A stretch of 64,000 nucleotides of DNA from the NCBI RefSeq assembly GCF_002585305.1, contig NZ_NUNF01000021.1:1-64000 (forward strand), given 5' to 3'. Below are positions 34,887 to 43,937 of this stretch, piece after piece. This DNA is from Bacillus sp. AFS037270. GTDB lineage: Bacteria; Bacillota; Bacilli; Bacillales_B; DSM-18226. The notes below the pieces were generated by a model that was not told the DNA's origin, did no database searches, and was given only the letters and a program-made list of their open reading frames with translations. Every line of letters starts with the position of its first letter. Positions within the stretch are counted from its first letter, which is position 1. The translations under genes and the position numbers were made by a program.

Positions 34887-36158
34887 ATGCAAACAAAAAA
34901 TCGGTGGTTGATCGCTCTTTCAGCCGTTGGAATTCATATTTCAATTGGTTCAGTTTATGCCTGGAGTGTTTTTACAAAACCGCTACAAGAACAGATGGGA
35001 TGGGGATTGAAGCAAATTTCGTTTACGTTTAGCTTGGCGATTCTATTTTTAGGGTTATCAGCCGCTTTTTTAGGGCACTTTGTCGAGAAGTTTGGACCGA
35101 GAGCGGCTGGTATACTTAGCGCTCTATTTTTTGGAGTTGGAATTGCTGGGGCAGGTTTAGCCATTCATTTAGAATCATTGCTATTACTCTATTTATTTTA
35201 TGGTATGATTGCAGGAATTGGCTTGGGGGTTGGTTACATCACACCTGTTTCCACGCTGGTAAAGTGGTTCCCTGACAGGAGAGGTCTCGCAACTGGACTA
35301 GCCATCATGGGATTTGGTTTTGCTTCATTGGTAAGTAGTCCGATTATGAATCATTTAATCGAAACATATGGCATTTCAAACACTTTCTATATTCTTGGTT
35401 CTGCCTACTTCATTATCATCTTTTGTTCTGCACAGTATCTTGCGCCGCCAAAAGAGGGATGGCTCCCTAAGGGCCTAGAAGCTGCAGCCCAAAAGTCCGG
35501 TACGATGAAAATGAAAGAAGACCTCCGTCAGTTGACCGCCAATGAGGCAGTCAGAACAAGACAGTTTTGGGCCTTGTGGTTGATGCTTTTTATCAATATT
35601 ACCTGTGGAATCGCGATTCTTTCGGTTGCCTCTCCAATGGCTCAAGAGTTAGCAGGGATGTCGGCTGCCGGAGCAGCGGCAATGGTTGGAATCATGGGGT
35701 TATTTAACGGTTCAGGAAGGATTGCTTGGGCGACCATTTCCGATTACATCGGAAGGCCAAATGTTTACACGCTATTTTTTGCTTTTCAAATCGTTGCCTT
35801 TTTTAGTCTGCCAAATATAACAGTTGGAATTCTGTTTTCTATTATTGTTTATATGATAATGACTTGTTATGGAGGAGGATTTGCCTCTATACCTGCCTTT
35901 ATCGGCGATTTATTCGGAACAAAGCAGCTTGGGGCCATTCATGGCTACATTTTGACTGCCTGGGCTGCAGCTGGTCTAGTGGGTCCAATCTTTGTATCCT
36001 GGGTCAGGGAGACCACTGGAAGCTATCAGGGGACTTTAGTCATTTTTTCAGGGATATTTGTAATAGCGCTAGCCGTTTCACTCCTCATTCGTCTAGATAT
36101 TAGAAAATTAAGGACGAAGAGCGAAAATCAAATCATTAAAAAAGCGGGTAATTTTTAA
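34887..36158 (+). CDS. MFS transporter of the OFA (oxalate/formate antiporter) type
   Basis: 423 residues, 12 helices. The OFA pattern is clear at the N-terminus (GSVYAWSVFTKPLQEQMGWG), then LGHFVEKFGPRAAGILSALF, GIGLGVGYITPVSTLVKWFP, DRRGLATGLAIMGFGFASLV and the second-half MVGIMGLFNGSGRIAWATIS, DYIGR. The basic QTKNRWLIAL start follows GGAAGG. Members of this family exchange oxalate/formate or move other monocarboxylates. Neighbouring purT, which consumes formate, makes a formate/organic acid substrate plausible, but the family also includes many uncharacterised carriers. Confidence 0.85.
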   Translation: MQTKNRWLIALSAVGIHISIGSVYAWSVFTKPLQEQMGWGLKQISFTFSLAILFLGLSAAFLGHFVEKFGPRAAGILSALFFGVGIAGAGLAIHLESLLLLYLFYGMIAGIGLGVGYITPVSTLVKWFPDRRGLATGLAIMGFGFASLVSSPIMNHLIETYGISNTFYILGSAYFIIIFCSAQYLAPPKEGWLPKGLEAAAQKSGTMKMKEDLRQLTANEAVRTRQFWALWLMLFINITCGIAILSVASPMAQELAGMSAAGAAAMVGIMGLFNGSGRIAWATISDYIGRPNVYTLFFAFQIVAFFSLPNITVGILFSIIVYMIMTCYGGGFASIPAFIGDLFGTKQLGAIHGYILTAWAAAGLVGPIFVSWVRETTGSYQGTLVIFSGIFVIALAVSLLIRLDIRKLRTKSENQIIKKAGNF

Positions 36159-36208
36159 CGTTCAAATCGGTTTTCCATGTTAATCACATAAAAAAATGCA
36201 CATTAAAC

Positions 36209-36246
36209 CAGGGATCACACCAAAATGGTGTGGTCCCTTCTTTTTC
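36209..36246. terminator. Terminator between convergent genes
   Basis: GGGATCACACC / GGTGTGGTCCC stem, TTCTTTTT on the plus strand. Confidence 0.85.
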
Positions 36247-36264
36247 ATTTGCAACACATCTATT

Positions 36265-36729
36265 TCATCCAAGTTTCACAATCGATAATGATGCAGCATT
36301 TATACTTCTGTTCTGTAAAATAGGTAATAAGGTGTCTGTAGCAGCTCCTATATTTTTAAGCTCAATGGTGGCCTTTTTGGGTATATGGATAATTGCTTGT
36401 CCTACAAGCATTAGCGTAGCATTATTCACTTGCCTTGTTATCCCAAAGTTGGTTAGATGATCAGGAACCAAAGAATGATTTAAGAAAATACCATATATCG
36501 AAGTTGAAGCAGGACCATCGATTAGCAAAGTATATTCAATCTTATAGTCTCCCGATTTTAAAACAGTTAAAGTACCATCATGCCGGGAAAATCTTATATT
36601 TTTTAAAGAGCCATGTTCGTTAAAGTGGATATTCTCATTTGGTTTTACGAGTATAGGCTCCGTTCCTACCAGAGTAACATAACCATAGGCCGCTGAGGAT
36701 TTCTCCCAATTTTGATCCGACACTTTCAA
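36265..36729 (-). CDS. BclA-type C-terminal (C1q/TNF-like) domain protein
   Basis: 154 residues, essentially the jelly-roll C-terminal domain of exosporium BclA-like glycoproteins: AAYGYVTLVGTEPILVKPNE, ISFxxHGxL-type strands, GDYKIEYTLLIDGPAS, IYGIFLNHSLVPDHL and VGQAIIHIPKKATIELKNIG. The collagen-like GXX repeats and N-terminal targeting sequence of BclA are missing, so it is a stand-alone trimerising domain, probably deposited on the spore surface. TTG start after AAAGGTGG. Confidence 0.75.
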   Translation of the reverse strand: MKVSDQNWEKSSAAYGYVTLVGTEPILVKPNENIHFNEHGSLKNIRFSRHDGTLTVLKSGDYKIEYTLLIDGPASTSIYGIFLNHSLVPDHLTNFGITRQVNNATLMLVGQAIIHIPKKATIELKNIGAATDTLLPILQNRSINAASLSIVKLG

Positions 36730-36997
36730 ATCACCACCTTTTCCAAATACTAATATATGATATTGGAGAATGTAAGAAATGATTGTACGTTAATGAAACT
36801 TGAGATTTCTTTATTACATTTGTGTGTTGGCCTCTATGTCCTTTATGAACGTATTAAGTGAAAGTGAATAGGATGTTTCAATCTTTCAGCCTTTTTAAAT
36901 TCCCCACTGCTTATGTCACTATTTAATCTTCTATGATTAATCTCTTTCTCAATAGAAATAATGATAATAATGAAGAAAAATTGTTGGGCGGTACAAA

Positions 36998-37144
36998 ATG
37001 CATTTATTTCATGCCTTGTTATTTTTACTTGCAGCTATTAGATGGGGAGATTGGAAAAATTGGAGGAGGTATTACCCTACCATCTTATTTTTTATTAGTG
37101 GCGACCTTTTAAAGAACACTTTATCCCATAACTTGCTGAAATAA
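36998..37144 (+). CDS. Truncated CBO0543-like membrane protein, 48 residues
   Basis: Starts MHLFHALLFLLAAIRWGDWK, then NWRRYYPTILFFISGDLLKN and stops after HNLLK. The WGDWKNWxxYYPTILFFIxGDLL pattern is the N-terminus of the CBO0543 family of four- to six-helix membrane proteins, usually 150-200 residues. Only the first helices are present. It precedes two related-looking membrane protein genes on the same strand by 9 bases, so it may be a truncated leading member. Ribosome site is weak. Confidence 0.45.
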   Translation: MHLFHALLFLLAAIRWGDWKNWRRYYPTILFFISGDLLKNTLSHNLLK

Positions 37145-37153
37145 GGGGAGTTT

Positions 37154-37609
37154 ATGAATATAACCATCATCTCATCCATCACTTTATTAATTCTCATTTC
37201 TTTTTGTGTTACACCAAAAAAACTGCATATTTTTGAAATAATATTTATTTGGCTTGTCGTGTGGCTGCTCATGCACCCGTTATCTTGGATCATATACGTG
37301 AATTTAACTTGGATAAAAGTATCGACGAAAATAGGGGATTTTTGGACTTATGCCTTTGATAGATTAATTCTTTTTCCGCTTTTGATTGTTCTTTTTTTTG
37401 AGGCTTCGTTGAGATTCAATCGAAAAGCAGCAAAATGTATCATTCTTTTCGTGGCAATATTAATTTTAATGCTTAATGAATATGTTTTGCTCAAAATGGA
37501 AGTTCTTCATGAGGTAAAGTGGAATATTGTCTCTTCTTTTATTGAAAAGTCCTTTATTCTACTCGTTTCTTATTTTTTATGGATGAAATTTAGGGAAAAA
37601 TTTAGTTAA
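37154..37609 (+). CDS. Multi-pass membrane protein, CBO0543-like group
   Basis: 151 residues with about five hydrophobic helices (residues ~4-20, ~27-46, ~68-86, ~94-112, ~125-145). LLMHPLSWIIYVNLTWIKVS and DRLILFPLLIVLFFEASLRF are the informative stretches. ATG after AAGGGGAG. It is followed 17 bases later by another membrane protein gene of similar make, so they form one operon. Function unknown; such genes are common near spore or stress genes in Bacillus. Confidence 0.65.
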   Translation: MNITIISSITLLILISFCVTPKKLHIFEIIFIWLVVWLLMHPLSWIIYVNLTWIKVSTKIGDFWTYAFDRLILFPLLIVLFFEASLRFNRKAAKCIILFVAILILMLNEYVLLKMEVLHEVKWNIVSSFIEKSFILLVSYFLWMKFREKFS

Positions 37610-37626
37610 GAGGAGTTTTGGTACCC

Positions 37627-38142
37627 ATGTTTTTATACTTACCGAAACACTTTGATCAAAATGAATGGTTCATTAGCATTGTTCTGGTTGTGAGTATTTT
37701 TTTGGTGAGGCTGCCTAAAAAAATGCCTACCGAAGTTTCATACTTAATTGTCCTATTAAGTATGGCCATTCCGAACATCATCGACCATAGCATTGCTGCC
37801 ATATCTCCTTATGATGTATATCGAATCAATGATTCGGAGAAGTATGAAGTGTTTGATATTGTATTAAGCGGCATCTATGCTCCGTTTGGGTATCTTTGTG
37901 TGTATTTTTATGAATGGTTTAGACCGAAGAGAATGAAGATTGTCTTGTATATTTTAAGTTGGTCCCTCTTTGCGATTTGTTTTGAATTTGTCATAGTAAG
38001 ATTACATATCTTTACTTATCACGGTTGGAAATTGGTGTATTCTTTCCCCACCTATTTGATAGTTATTTCTTTAGTCTTATCCTATTATGAGTTCCTTCTT
38101 TTCCACCACAAGAAAAAGGTTGGAAATCGAACTTCATTATAA
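37627..38142 (+). CDS. Multi-pass membrane protein, CBO0543-like
   Basis: 171 residues, about five helices: FISIVLVVSIFLVRLP, VSYLIVLLSMAIPNIIDHSI, VFDIVLSGIYAPFGYLCVYF, MKIVLYILSWSLFAICFEFV and FPTYLIVISLVLSYYEFLLF. The VRLHIFTYHGWKLVYSFPTY motif between the last two helices is typical of CBO0543-type proteins. ATG 37627 with AAGAGGAG 11 bases upstream is preferred to TTG 37618. Ends with a basic HHKKKVGNR tail. Function unknown. Confidence 0.65.
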   Translation: MFLYLPKHFDQNEWFISIVLVVSIFLVRLPKKMPTEVSYLIVLLSMAIPNIIDHSIAAISPYDVYRINDSEKYEVFDIVLSGIYAPFGYLCVYFYEWFRPKRMKIVLYILSWSLFAICFEFVIVRLHIFTYHGWKLVYSFPTYLIVISLVLSYYEFLLFHHKKKVGNRTSL

Positions 38143-38598
38143 AACACTTAAGTTCTATTTGTAGGGTTTTCTTTAGAAAATTCTTTTTCTCTTTAAGAAA
38201 ACCGTCAGTATTAAGAGAATTTTTATATACCATTTTTGTGGGCAAAATGGCTAGAATGAAGTTGCAGAGGAGATAAACGTTGTTTACTTTTCACGTGATG
38301 TATTAATCATAGAAAGAGCTGCCAATGGGCCTGCTCTTTCCCAATGACTCTTTTATAAATGGTACTTTGTTTTCTTTTGAATCTATTGAGATTTTTTTAT
38401 CAACGTTTTTTTGCATTTTTTGTTATTGAGAAATAAAAAGGAATTTCAATACGTTGATTGAATAGAAAAGACAGGAGGTGATTACTAATACAAGGCAATC
38501 ACCTTTTCTTATTGAACTAAACCAGCTAATTGTTTATTAACATTTTTCATTAAAAAATCAAAATAACTCATAAGATAGTGCAATTTTCTTAAGAGCTT
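38143..38598. other. Intergenic region with two hairpins
   Basis: No gene seen. GAAAGAGC / GCTCTTTC (38312-38340) can end the plus-strand membrane operon. AGAAAAG...GGTGATT / AATCACC.CTTTTCT (38464-38509) can end the minus-strand PAP2 operon. Confidence 0.5.
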
Positions 38599-39093
38599 TC
38601 ATTGCCATTTCTTTTGAAGTAATTTATGAATAATCGCACTTGTAAAAGAGCCTAATACAGCACTTCCTGCAATGTCAGAAGGATAATGATGTCCTACCCA
38701 AATTCGTGACAATCCCGTTAAAAAAGAAAACCCCAACATAATAGATCCAAGGATGCGTTGATTAAAGAGGACTATTGTTGAAACGGCGAAAGTTAGTAGA
38801 GTGTGTTTACTTGGAAAGGACGAATCGAATTTAGAAGGGGTAAGTATACCTACTCTCCCTTCTATAAATGGACGGGGCTTAAAATAAAATAACTTAATTA
38901 TAAAATGCAAGAATAACGAAATCATGATAGACACGACTGCTTCAATAGTTACATTCTTTTTTTTAAAAAACAAAATCACTAAAATAATAAAGAAAACAAA
39001 TTTCATCTTTTTGGAAATAAGTATCATTAATTTATCTATTATTAAATGACGTCCGGAAAGCAAATTTATTAAATGAAATAGTTTAACATCCAA
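38599..39093 (-). CDS. PAP2-family membrane phosphatase
   Basis: 164 residues, five to six helices. The three acid-phosphatase motifs are present: KLFYFKPRPF (KxxxxxxRP), FPSKHTLL (PSxH, with Lys in place of Gly) and SRIWVGHHYPSDI (SRxxxxxHxxxD). Candidates are undecaprenyl-diphosphatase (BcrC/YbjG-like, recycling the cell wall lipid carrier and giving bacitracin tolerance) or a lipid phosphate phosphatase. It starts two bases after the alpha/beta hydrolase gene, so the two are co-transcribed. Confidence 0.82.
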   Translation of the reverse strand: MDVKLFHLINLLSGRHLIIDKLMILISKKMKFVFFIILVILFFKKKNVTIEAVVSIMISLFLHFIIKLFYFKPRPFIEGRVGILTPSKFDSSFPSKHTLLTFAVSTIVLFNQRILGSIMLGFSFLTGLSRIWVGHHYPSDIAGSAVLGSFTSAIIHKLLQKKWQ

Positions 39094-39095
39094 GC

Positions 39096-39884
39096 TTATT
39101 CACCTCTGTTTACTGGATGGTTTTGGATAAATTGATAAATAACTTGATTCAATTTACTTGCTGCTTTTGTTGGGACCTGATGTTTAATGCCTTCAACAAA
39201 GGTTATTTCATTTTGAGGTAGTTTCGTATGTAGTTGTTGTGCATAACGATAAAATGTTTTATCTTTTCCACCATAAATGAGGGAAATTGGCATAGTAATG
39301 TTCTCTAGTTGATCGGAAATGTTATAGTTCAAACTGTAATCATAGTATTGCAAGATGTTTCTAGCATCACCTTTTTTTGCTTCTAGTAACATCTTGTCGA
39401 ATAACTCTTTTGTATTTGAATTGCTATTGGATACTGACCGAGCTAAAGCAGGCAATGCCCCAATCTTTACAAGGTTTTTAGCAAGGCGTATTCTGTTTTT
39501 TAGACGCCAGTCACTTACCTCAGACATTCCACTAATAATGATTCCACCTAAAGCACGCTCTTTTGATGTTGATAACAAAAATTCCAATAGGATAGATGCT
39601 CCTGTTGAATATCCGCATAAAAAGGCTTGCTTAATATCCAAATGGTCCATTAGTTTTTTTATATCCTCAACGATTAGTGGATAGGTAACAGGTTTTCTTG
39701 AAAAAGGACTCCTTCCATGTCCTCGTATATCAAAGGTGATAACCTGAAAATAACGAGATAGTCCTTCTAACTGGTATATGAAATTTATAGAAGTTAGAAC
39801 GGGTGGATGTATACATATGATTGGAATCCCTTTACCTTTAACCGTGTAGTAAAGGGTACTCTCATCAACTTCGAGGATAGGCAT
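39096..39884 (-). CDS. Alpha/beta-fold hydrolase
   Basis: 262 residues. The oxyanion region is PIICIHPPVL, the strand with DIRGHGRSPFS is typical, the nucleophile elbow is CGYSTGASI (Ser), the acid is in LIYGGKDKTFY and the base His in GIKHQVPTKA. Cytoplasmic, no signal peptide; esterase or peptidase-like activity on an unknown substrate. ATG after GAGGTGA. First gene of a two-gene operon with the PAP2 phosphatase. Confidence 0.85.
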   Translation of the reverse strand: MPILEVDESTLYYTVKGKGIPIICIHPPVLTSINFIYQLEGLSRYFQVITFDIRGHGRSPFSRKPVTYPLIVEDIKKLMDHLDIKQAFLCGYSTGASILLEFLLSTSKERALGGIIISGMSEVSDWRLKNRIRLAKNLVKIGALPALARSVSNSNSNTKELFDKMLLEAKKGDARNILQYYDYSLNYNISDQLENITMPISLIYGGKDKTFYRYAQQLHTKLPQNEITFVEGIKHQVPTKAASKLNQVIYQFIQNHPVNRGE

Positions 39885-40081
39885 TTTATCACCTCAATAA
39901 ATAAAACCGTGCTTTCATTTATTATTTGGCATTTTTGTTGAATCATACAAAAAAAGCTTGGTATCCCAAACTTTTACAACTGATTAAAAAACAAAATCAG
40001 AAAGTTTTATAAGGACTTTGAAGAAGAAAGTTCGGTTTTTCCCAACTGATTTTGTAGAGTATTTTGAATTTCATCTTCGAC

Positions 40082-40758
40082 TTAGACACCCAACATTTCG
40101 CTTAGCGTAAATCCAGTATCCAATATAATTTGACCATTATAGCCGCTTAAGTAAAACTCTGTTGCACTTGTATTAAACCCTTGGTAACTGCTGCTCGTTT
40201 GAACGACAGGAATAGACACATATCTAGCATTGGTGATCGGACCATTTACTACTGAAGCACTGAAAACAAGTATAGAACCCTCATTTATTCCTATGGCTGC
40301 AGCTTGTGGATTTCCGTTTATTGACGGAACGGTTTGCTGCGATCCATCCCGCTCGTTATGACTAGAGGTGCACCAGATATAGTCCATACATTAGACTGAT
40401 TACCAGGTACTTCACACACTGTTATGGTATCACCTGTCCATGTGATGACAAGCCCGAAAGGCGAAACGTACTTATTCCCTGGCAGTAAATTCGACGTACC
40501 TGAGGGTGCTCCGTTTAATCCAGACGTAAATGGAATTGCACCTGTAGGATCGCAAGATGATGGCAATGTAGGTGGTACTTCGTTAATGCAATGTAAAGCT
40601 TCTGCAAGGTAATGTAATGTGTCAGCTAGATTTTCCTTTGCTTTGTCTAAGTTTCCGTTTCGTGTGTCGTGGCGTGCATTTTTCAACTTGTCGATTGCAC
40701 GACCTATCTTGCGGATACAATTTTCTGTATTGGGACTTTCCGAGCAATTACAACCCAT
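40082..40758 (-). pseudogene. Spore-surface-type protein split by a frameshift at a G run
   Basis: Frame 1 (40758 to 40318) encodes a Cys-rich start MGCNCSESPNTENCIRKIGR, a helix, then a beta-rich part ending VWTISGAPLVITSGMDRSKP and stop. Frame 2 (to 40082) carries on the same type of domain: DGSQQTVPSINGNPQAAAIG, INEGSILVFSASVVNGPITN...FYLSGYNGQIILDTG. Inserting one G in the GGG near 40355 would join them as ...TSGDGSQQ... into one protein of about 225 residues. The content (Cys-rich head, BclA-like beta tail) suggests an exosporium or coat protein. Either a real mutation, a slippage-prone contingency tract, or a sequencing error. Confidence 0.65.
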
Positions 40759-41041
40759 ATTATCAAATCCTTTCGTAGATACGTATATGATAGAATATGC
40801 GTTTTACGAACGATTTTAGAGGGACAAGTTTCTTATTTGCTAACCTCTGTAGAGAGTTAGGCTTTTTTTAAAACAAATCGATTGAACGGAAATTAATATG
40901 ACGAAATGACCAACTAATTTAAAATAATAAGCAGCTATTTTCTAAAGAACAAATTTTTTTTGTATTAGGTACATATCAGTACCACGTGCGATACGATTAA
41001 TTCTATCTTATGTAATAGAATTAATGTAAAATCTAACAAAA

Positions 41042-41056
41042 TGGTGCCTGACACCA
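41042..41056 (+). repeat. TGGTGCCTGACACCA repeat upstream of the molybdopterin oxidoreductase
   Basis: 15-base partly palindromic sequence (TGGTG.....CACCA), identical to 43111-43125 and one base different from 10489-10503. Confidence 0.7.
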
Positions 41057-41074
41057 ATGGAAAGGAGACCGACA

Positions 41075-43120
41075 ATGACCTCTTTTGTTAATAGCCCAAA
41101 TGGTATTTTCCCTTCGGTTTGTTCACTAGACTGCCCGGATCAATGCGGGTTGCTCCTTCATAAAAAGAACGGAAAAATTATCAAGGTAGAGGGTGACCCC
41201 AATCATCCAGTCACTAAGGGTTTTATTTGCAACAAGGTTCGTAATATGACGGAACGAATCTATGATGAAAAACGGCTAAAATATCCAATGAAGCGCATTG
41301 GTGCGAAAGGAGAAGGGAAGTTTGTTCGAATAAGCTGGGAGGAGGCTATTGAAACGATTACCACCCGCTGGAAGGAACTGCTACAAAGCGAGGGTGCCGA
41401 AAGTATTCTGCCCTACAGCTTTTATGGAAATATGGGAAACCTTAGTGCTGAAGGGATGGACCGCCGCTTCTTCAATCGTTTGGGATCCTCTCAGCTGGAC
41501 AGGAGTATATGTAACTCAGCCGGTGCAGTTGGTTATAAATATACAATGGGCGCAAGTTTCGGAACCGATCCAGAGGATACAAACCACACCAAGCTGTTTA
41601 TTTTTTGGGGGATTAATGCTGTAAGTACCAACATGCACCAAGTAGCTCTTGCCCAACAAGCCCGGAAACAAAATGGCGCTAAAATCATTGTTATTGATGT
41701 CCATAAAAATCAAACTGCTAGATTAGCAGACTGGTTTATTCCTATTTTACCAGGGACTGATACCGCTCTAGCTTTAGGACTGATGCATATTTTATTTTCC
41801 GAGAACATGGTGGATTCCGCATTTCTGGAGCAATATACAGTCGGTCATGAGCAGCTGCGTGAACATGTTGTGCAGTATGACCCTGCTACCGTATCAGGCA
41901 TTACCGGCATACCGGAAGAGGATATTGTTCAACTGGCAAGGATGTATGGAAAAACATCGCCTGCCTTTATTCGGATTGGAAATGGCCCGCAGCACCACGA
42001 CAATGGCGGTATGTTTGTAAGAACGATTTCTTGCCTACCTGCTTTAACAGGACAGTGGTTAGTAAAAGGAGGAGGGGCTATCAAAGGAAATTCCGCTTAC
42101 CTGGCCCACCATACTGCTAATTTGCAGCGACCTGATTTGTTAAAAAATAAAAAAACACGGGTGATTAATATGAACCTGCTGGGAGAAGCCCTGCTCACTT
42201 TAGATCCCCCAGTAAAATCGCTCTATGTATATGGGAGTAATCCAGCCATTGTTGCTCCGGCTGGAAATAAGGTTCGAAGAGGATTGAAACGTGAAGACTT
42301 ATTTACTGTTGTCCATGATTTATTTTTAACAGAAACGGCAAGCTACGCAGACATTGTTCTACCAGCCACATCTTCCTTTGAAAACACCGATTTTTATACA
42401 TCGTATTGGCATCATTATATTCAGCTTCAACAGCCTGTAATCGAACCATTCGAGGACGCAAAGTCAAACGTGGAGGTGTTCCGATTACTGGCTAAAGGAA
42501 TGGGCTTCACTGAATCGGCTTTTGATGAGACAGAAGCAGAATTGATTGGGCAATCACTAGCGAATCCCATGAATCCTTATATGAAAGAAATAACTTACGA
42601 ATCTTTAAGGGAACATCATTATCTTAAGGCAAAAGCGAAATTTCCTGACAGGCTCCCAACACCCAGCGGAAAAATCGAACTATATTCAGAAAAGATGAAA
42701 CAGGACGGCTATCCTCCATTACCAACCTATGTACCTCTAAAAAATGACTCTGATCACCCCTTTCAATTTATAGCGGGGCCGAACCATAATTTTTTAAATT
42801 CAACATTTGCGAACCAGTCAACGCATGTTGGGCTCGAAAAAGAGCCTCAAGTGGTTTTAAACCGTTACGATGCTGAAAAATTGGGAGTGCAAAATGGAGA
42901 ACAGGTCCGAGTTTGGAACGAACAAGGAGAATGTATCCTTATAGCGAGGGTTGGTGACAGCGTCCTTCCAGGCGTGGCAGTGACTCAAGGCCTTTGGGGG
43001 GCAGAAAAAGGAACAAAACAACTGGTCAACTCGCTTACCCCCGATCGGATTGCAGACATGGGCGGGGGTGCAACCTTTTTTTCAGGGAGAGTTACCGTTG
43101 AAAAATTAACTGGTGCCTGA
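41075..43120 (+). CDS. YyaE-like molybdopterin oxidoreductase (formate dehydrogenase-type)
   Basis: 681 residues. The N-terminus VCSLDCPDQCGLLLHKKNGK...GFICNK holds the cysteines of a 4Fe-4S site. RSICNSAGAVGYKYTMG is the segment near the Mo ligand. FFWGINAVSTNMHQVALAQQ, IVIDVHKNQTARLADWFIPI, LPGTD bind the pterin, and GGGAIKGNSAY and ADIVLPATSSFENTD follow. The C-terminal domain is NHNFLNSTFANQSTHVGLEK...DAEKLGVQNGEQVRVWN. Cytoplasmic, no Tat signal. ATG 41075 after AAAGGAG. The last residues and stop (GGT GCC TGA) lie in a TGGTGCCTGACACCA repeat, and the same repeat is just upstream. Substrate unknown; formate is a candidate given the neighbouring purT. Confidence 0.87.
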   Translation: MTSFVNSPNGIFPSVCSLDCPDQCGLLLHKKNGKIIKVEGDPNHPVTKGFICNKVRNMTERIYDEKRLKYPMKRIGAKGEGKFVRISWEEAIETITTRWKELLQSEGAESILPYSFYGNMGNLSAEGMDRRFFNRLGSSQLDRSICNSAGAVGYKYTMGASFGTDPEDTNHTKLFIFWGINAVSTNMHQVALAQQARKQNGAKIIVIDVHKNQTARLADWFIPILPGTDTALALGLMHILFSENMVDSAFLEQYTVGHEQLREHVVQYDPATVSGITGIPEEDIVQLARMYGKTSPAFIRIGNGPQHHDNGGMFVRTISCLPALTGQWLVKGGGAIKGNSAYLAHHTANLQRPDLLKNKKTRVINMNLLGEALLTLDPPVKSLYVYGSNPAIVAPAGNKVRRGLKREDLFTVVHDLFLTETASYADIVLPATSSFENTDFYTSYWHHYIQLQQPVIEPFEDAKSNVEVFRLLAKGMGFTESAFDETEAELIGQSLANPMNPYMKEITYESLREHHYLKAKAKFPDRLPTPSGKIELYSEKMKQDGYPPLPTYVPLKNDSDHPFQFIAGPNHNFLNSTFANQSTHVGLEKEPQVVLNRYDAEKLGVQNGEQVRVWNEQGECILIARVGDSVLPGVAVTQGLWGAEKGTKQLVNSLTPDRIADMGGGATFFSGRVTVEKLTGA

Positions 43121-43125
43121 CACCA
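43111..43125 (+). repeat. TGGTGCCTGACACCA repeat overlapping the gene end
   Basis: Identical to 41042-41056, same orientation; supplies the final Gly-Ala codons and TGA of the oxidoreductase gene. Confidence 0.7.
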
Positions 43126-43163
43126 AAAATCACCCATAGATGTTACTAATTATATTTCCTGTA

Positions 43164-43691
43164 TTATTCATCGGGTTTATTTTGCTCTTCCATTTTTATG
43201 AATTGAATATCGTCACTTATTTTCTTTTCATGTTGGTTCTTCAATGTGAGTACTGCCGCCTTCCCGTCACTGGGCGATCCATCTGAAAAATACATTGGAA
43301 ATAGTGAGAAAAACAGCATATAAAAGGAGAAATAGATAAACTGATACCAAAAAACTGATTTTTCTAGAATTCCTTGAGAAATGAGGGCGTGTACCAGAAA
43401 AATACCTGCCAGGTTGAATAAAGCACCGCCAAGGTAAATGAAGGTGTTCGTGACACGGTTATCATGCCTTAATGATTTAAACTCGCAGGCCCCATTCCAG
43501 AAATAGTATCTTCTTATCTCAATATTCCAAAAGGAATATACCTTTGTCCCCGATCCGATTACGATTTTCTTCTCTGAAGCTCCAAAAAGCGTAACGAAAA
43601 AAATATGCCCGCTTAGATGGATAATTGTAACGATAGGCAGGATTACGAAAAAAGAGATTAGAAATTTTATAATGTCAGCGAATCCAAACAT
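43164..43691 (-). CDS. M50/site-2-protease-like membrane protein lacking the catalytic Glu
   Basis: 175 residues. Helix 1 ends in VTIIHLSGHIFFVTLFG, where S2P-type peptidases have HExGH; here it is HLSGH, so the catalytic Glu is absent. A later FPMYFSDGSPSDGKAA resembles the downstream N/D-P-LDG motif that supplies the third metal ligand. About four helices in all, with a soluble loop (SFWNIEIRRYYFWNGACEFK) between. The start is the ATG at 43691 after AGGGGGAT; the frame continues 12 codons upstream without a site. It could be an inactive homologue or a metal-binding membrane protein. Convergent with the oxidoreductase. Confidence 0.6.
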   Translation of the reverse strand: MFGFADIIKFLISFFVILPIVTIIHLSGHIFFVTLFGASEKKIVIGSGTKVYSFWNIEIRRYYFWNGACEFKSLRHDNRVTNTFIYLGGALFNLAGIFLVHALISQGILEKSVFWYQFIYFSFYMLFFSLFPMYFSDGSPSDGKAAVLTLKNQHEKKISDDIQFIKMEEQNKPDE

Positions 43692-43937
43692 GATTATCCC
43701 CCTAAAATATTCAATTAAGAATGTCAATTCGTTTGAGTTCGTTGAGAACGTTATTTATGTACCCTGCGAAAAAAAACGTTAACTAGAAAATATTTGCAGT
43801 AAAAGTAGAATGATGGATACATTATTATTTTTTAGATTTAATTTAAAAGAACTTTCCAAATAAGGATAAGCCTTTGTCTGGATTTTATGGTAATTGGATA
43901 TGTGTAACGACAAATCCGATGGGCATTAAGAATAAAT

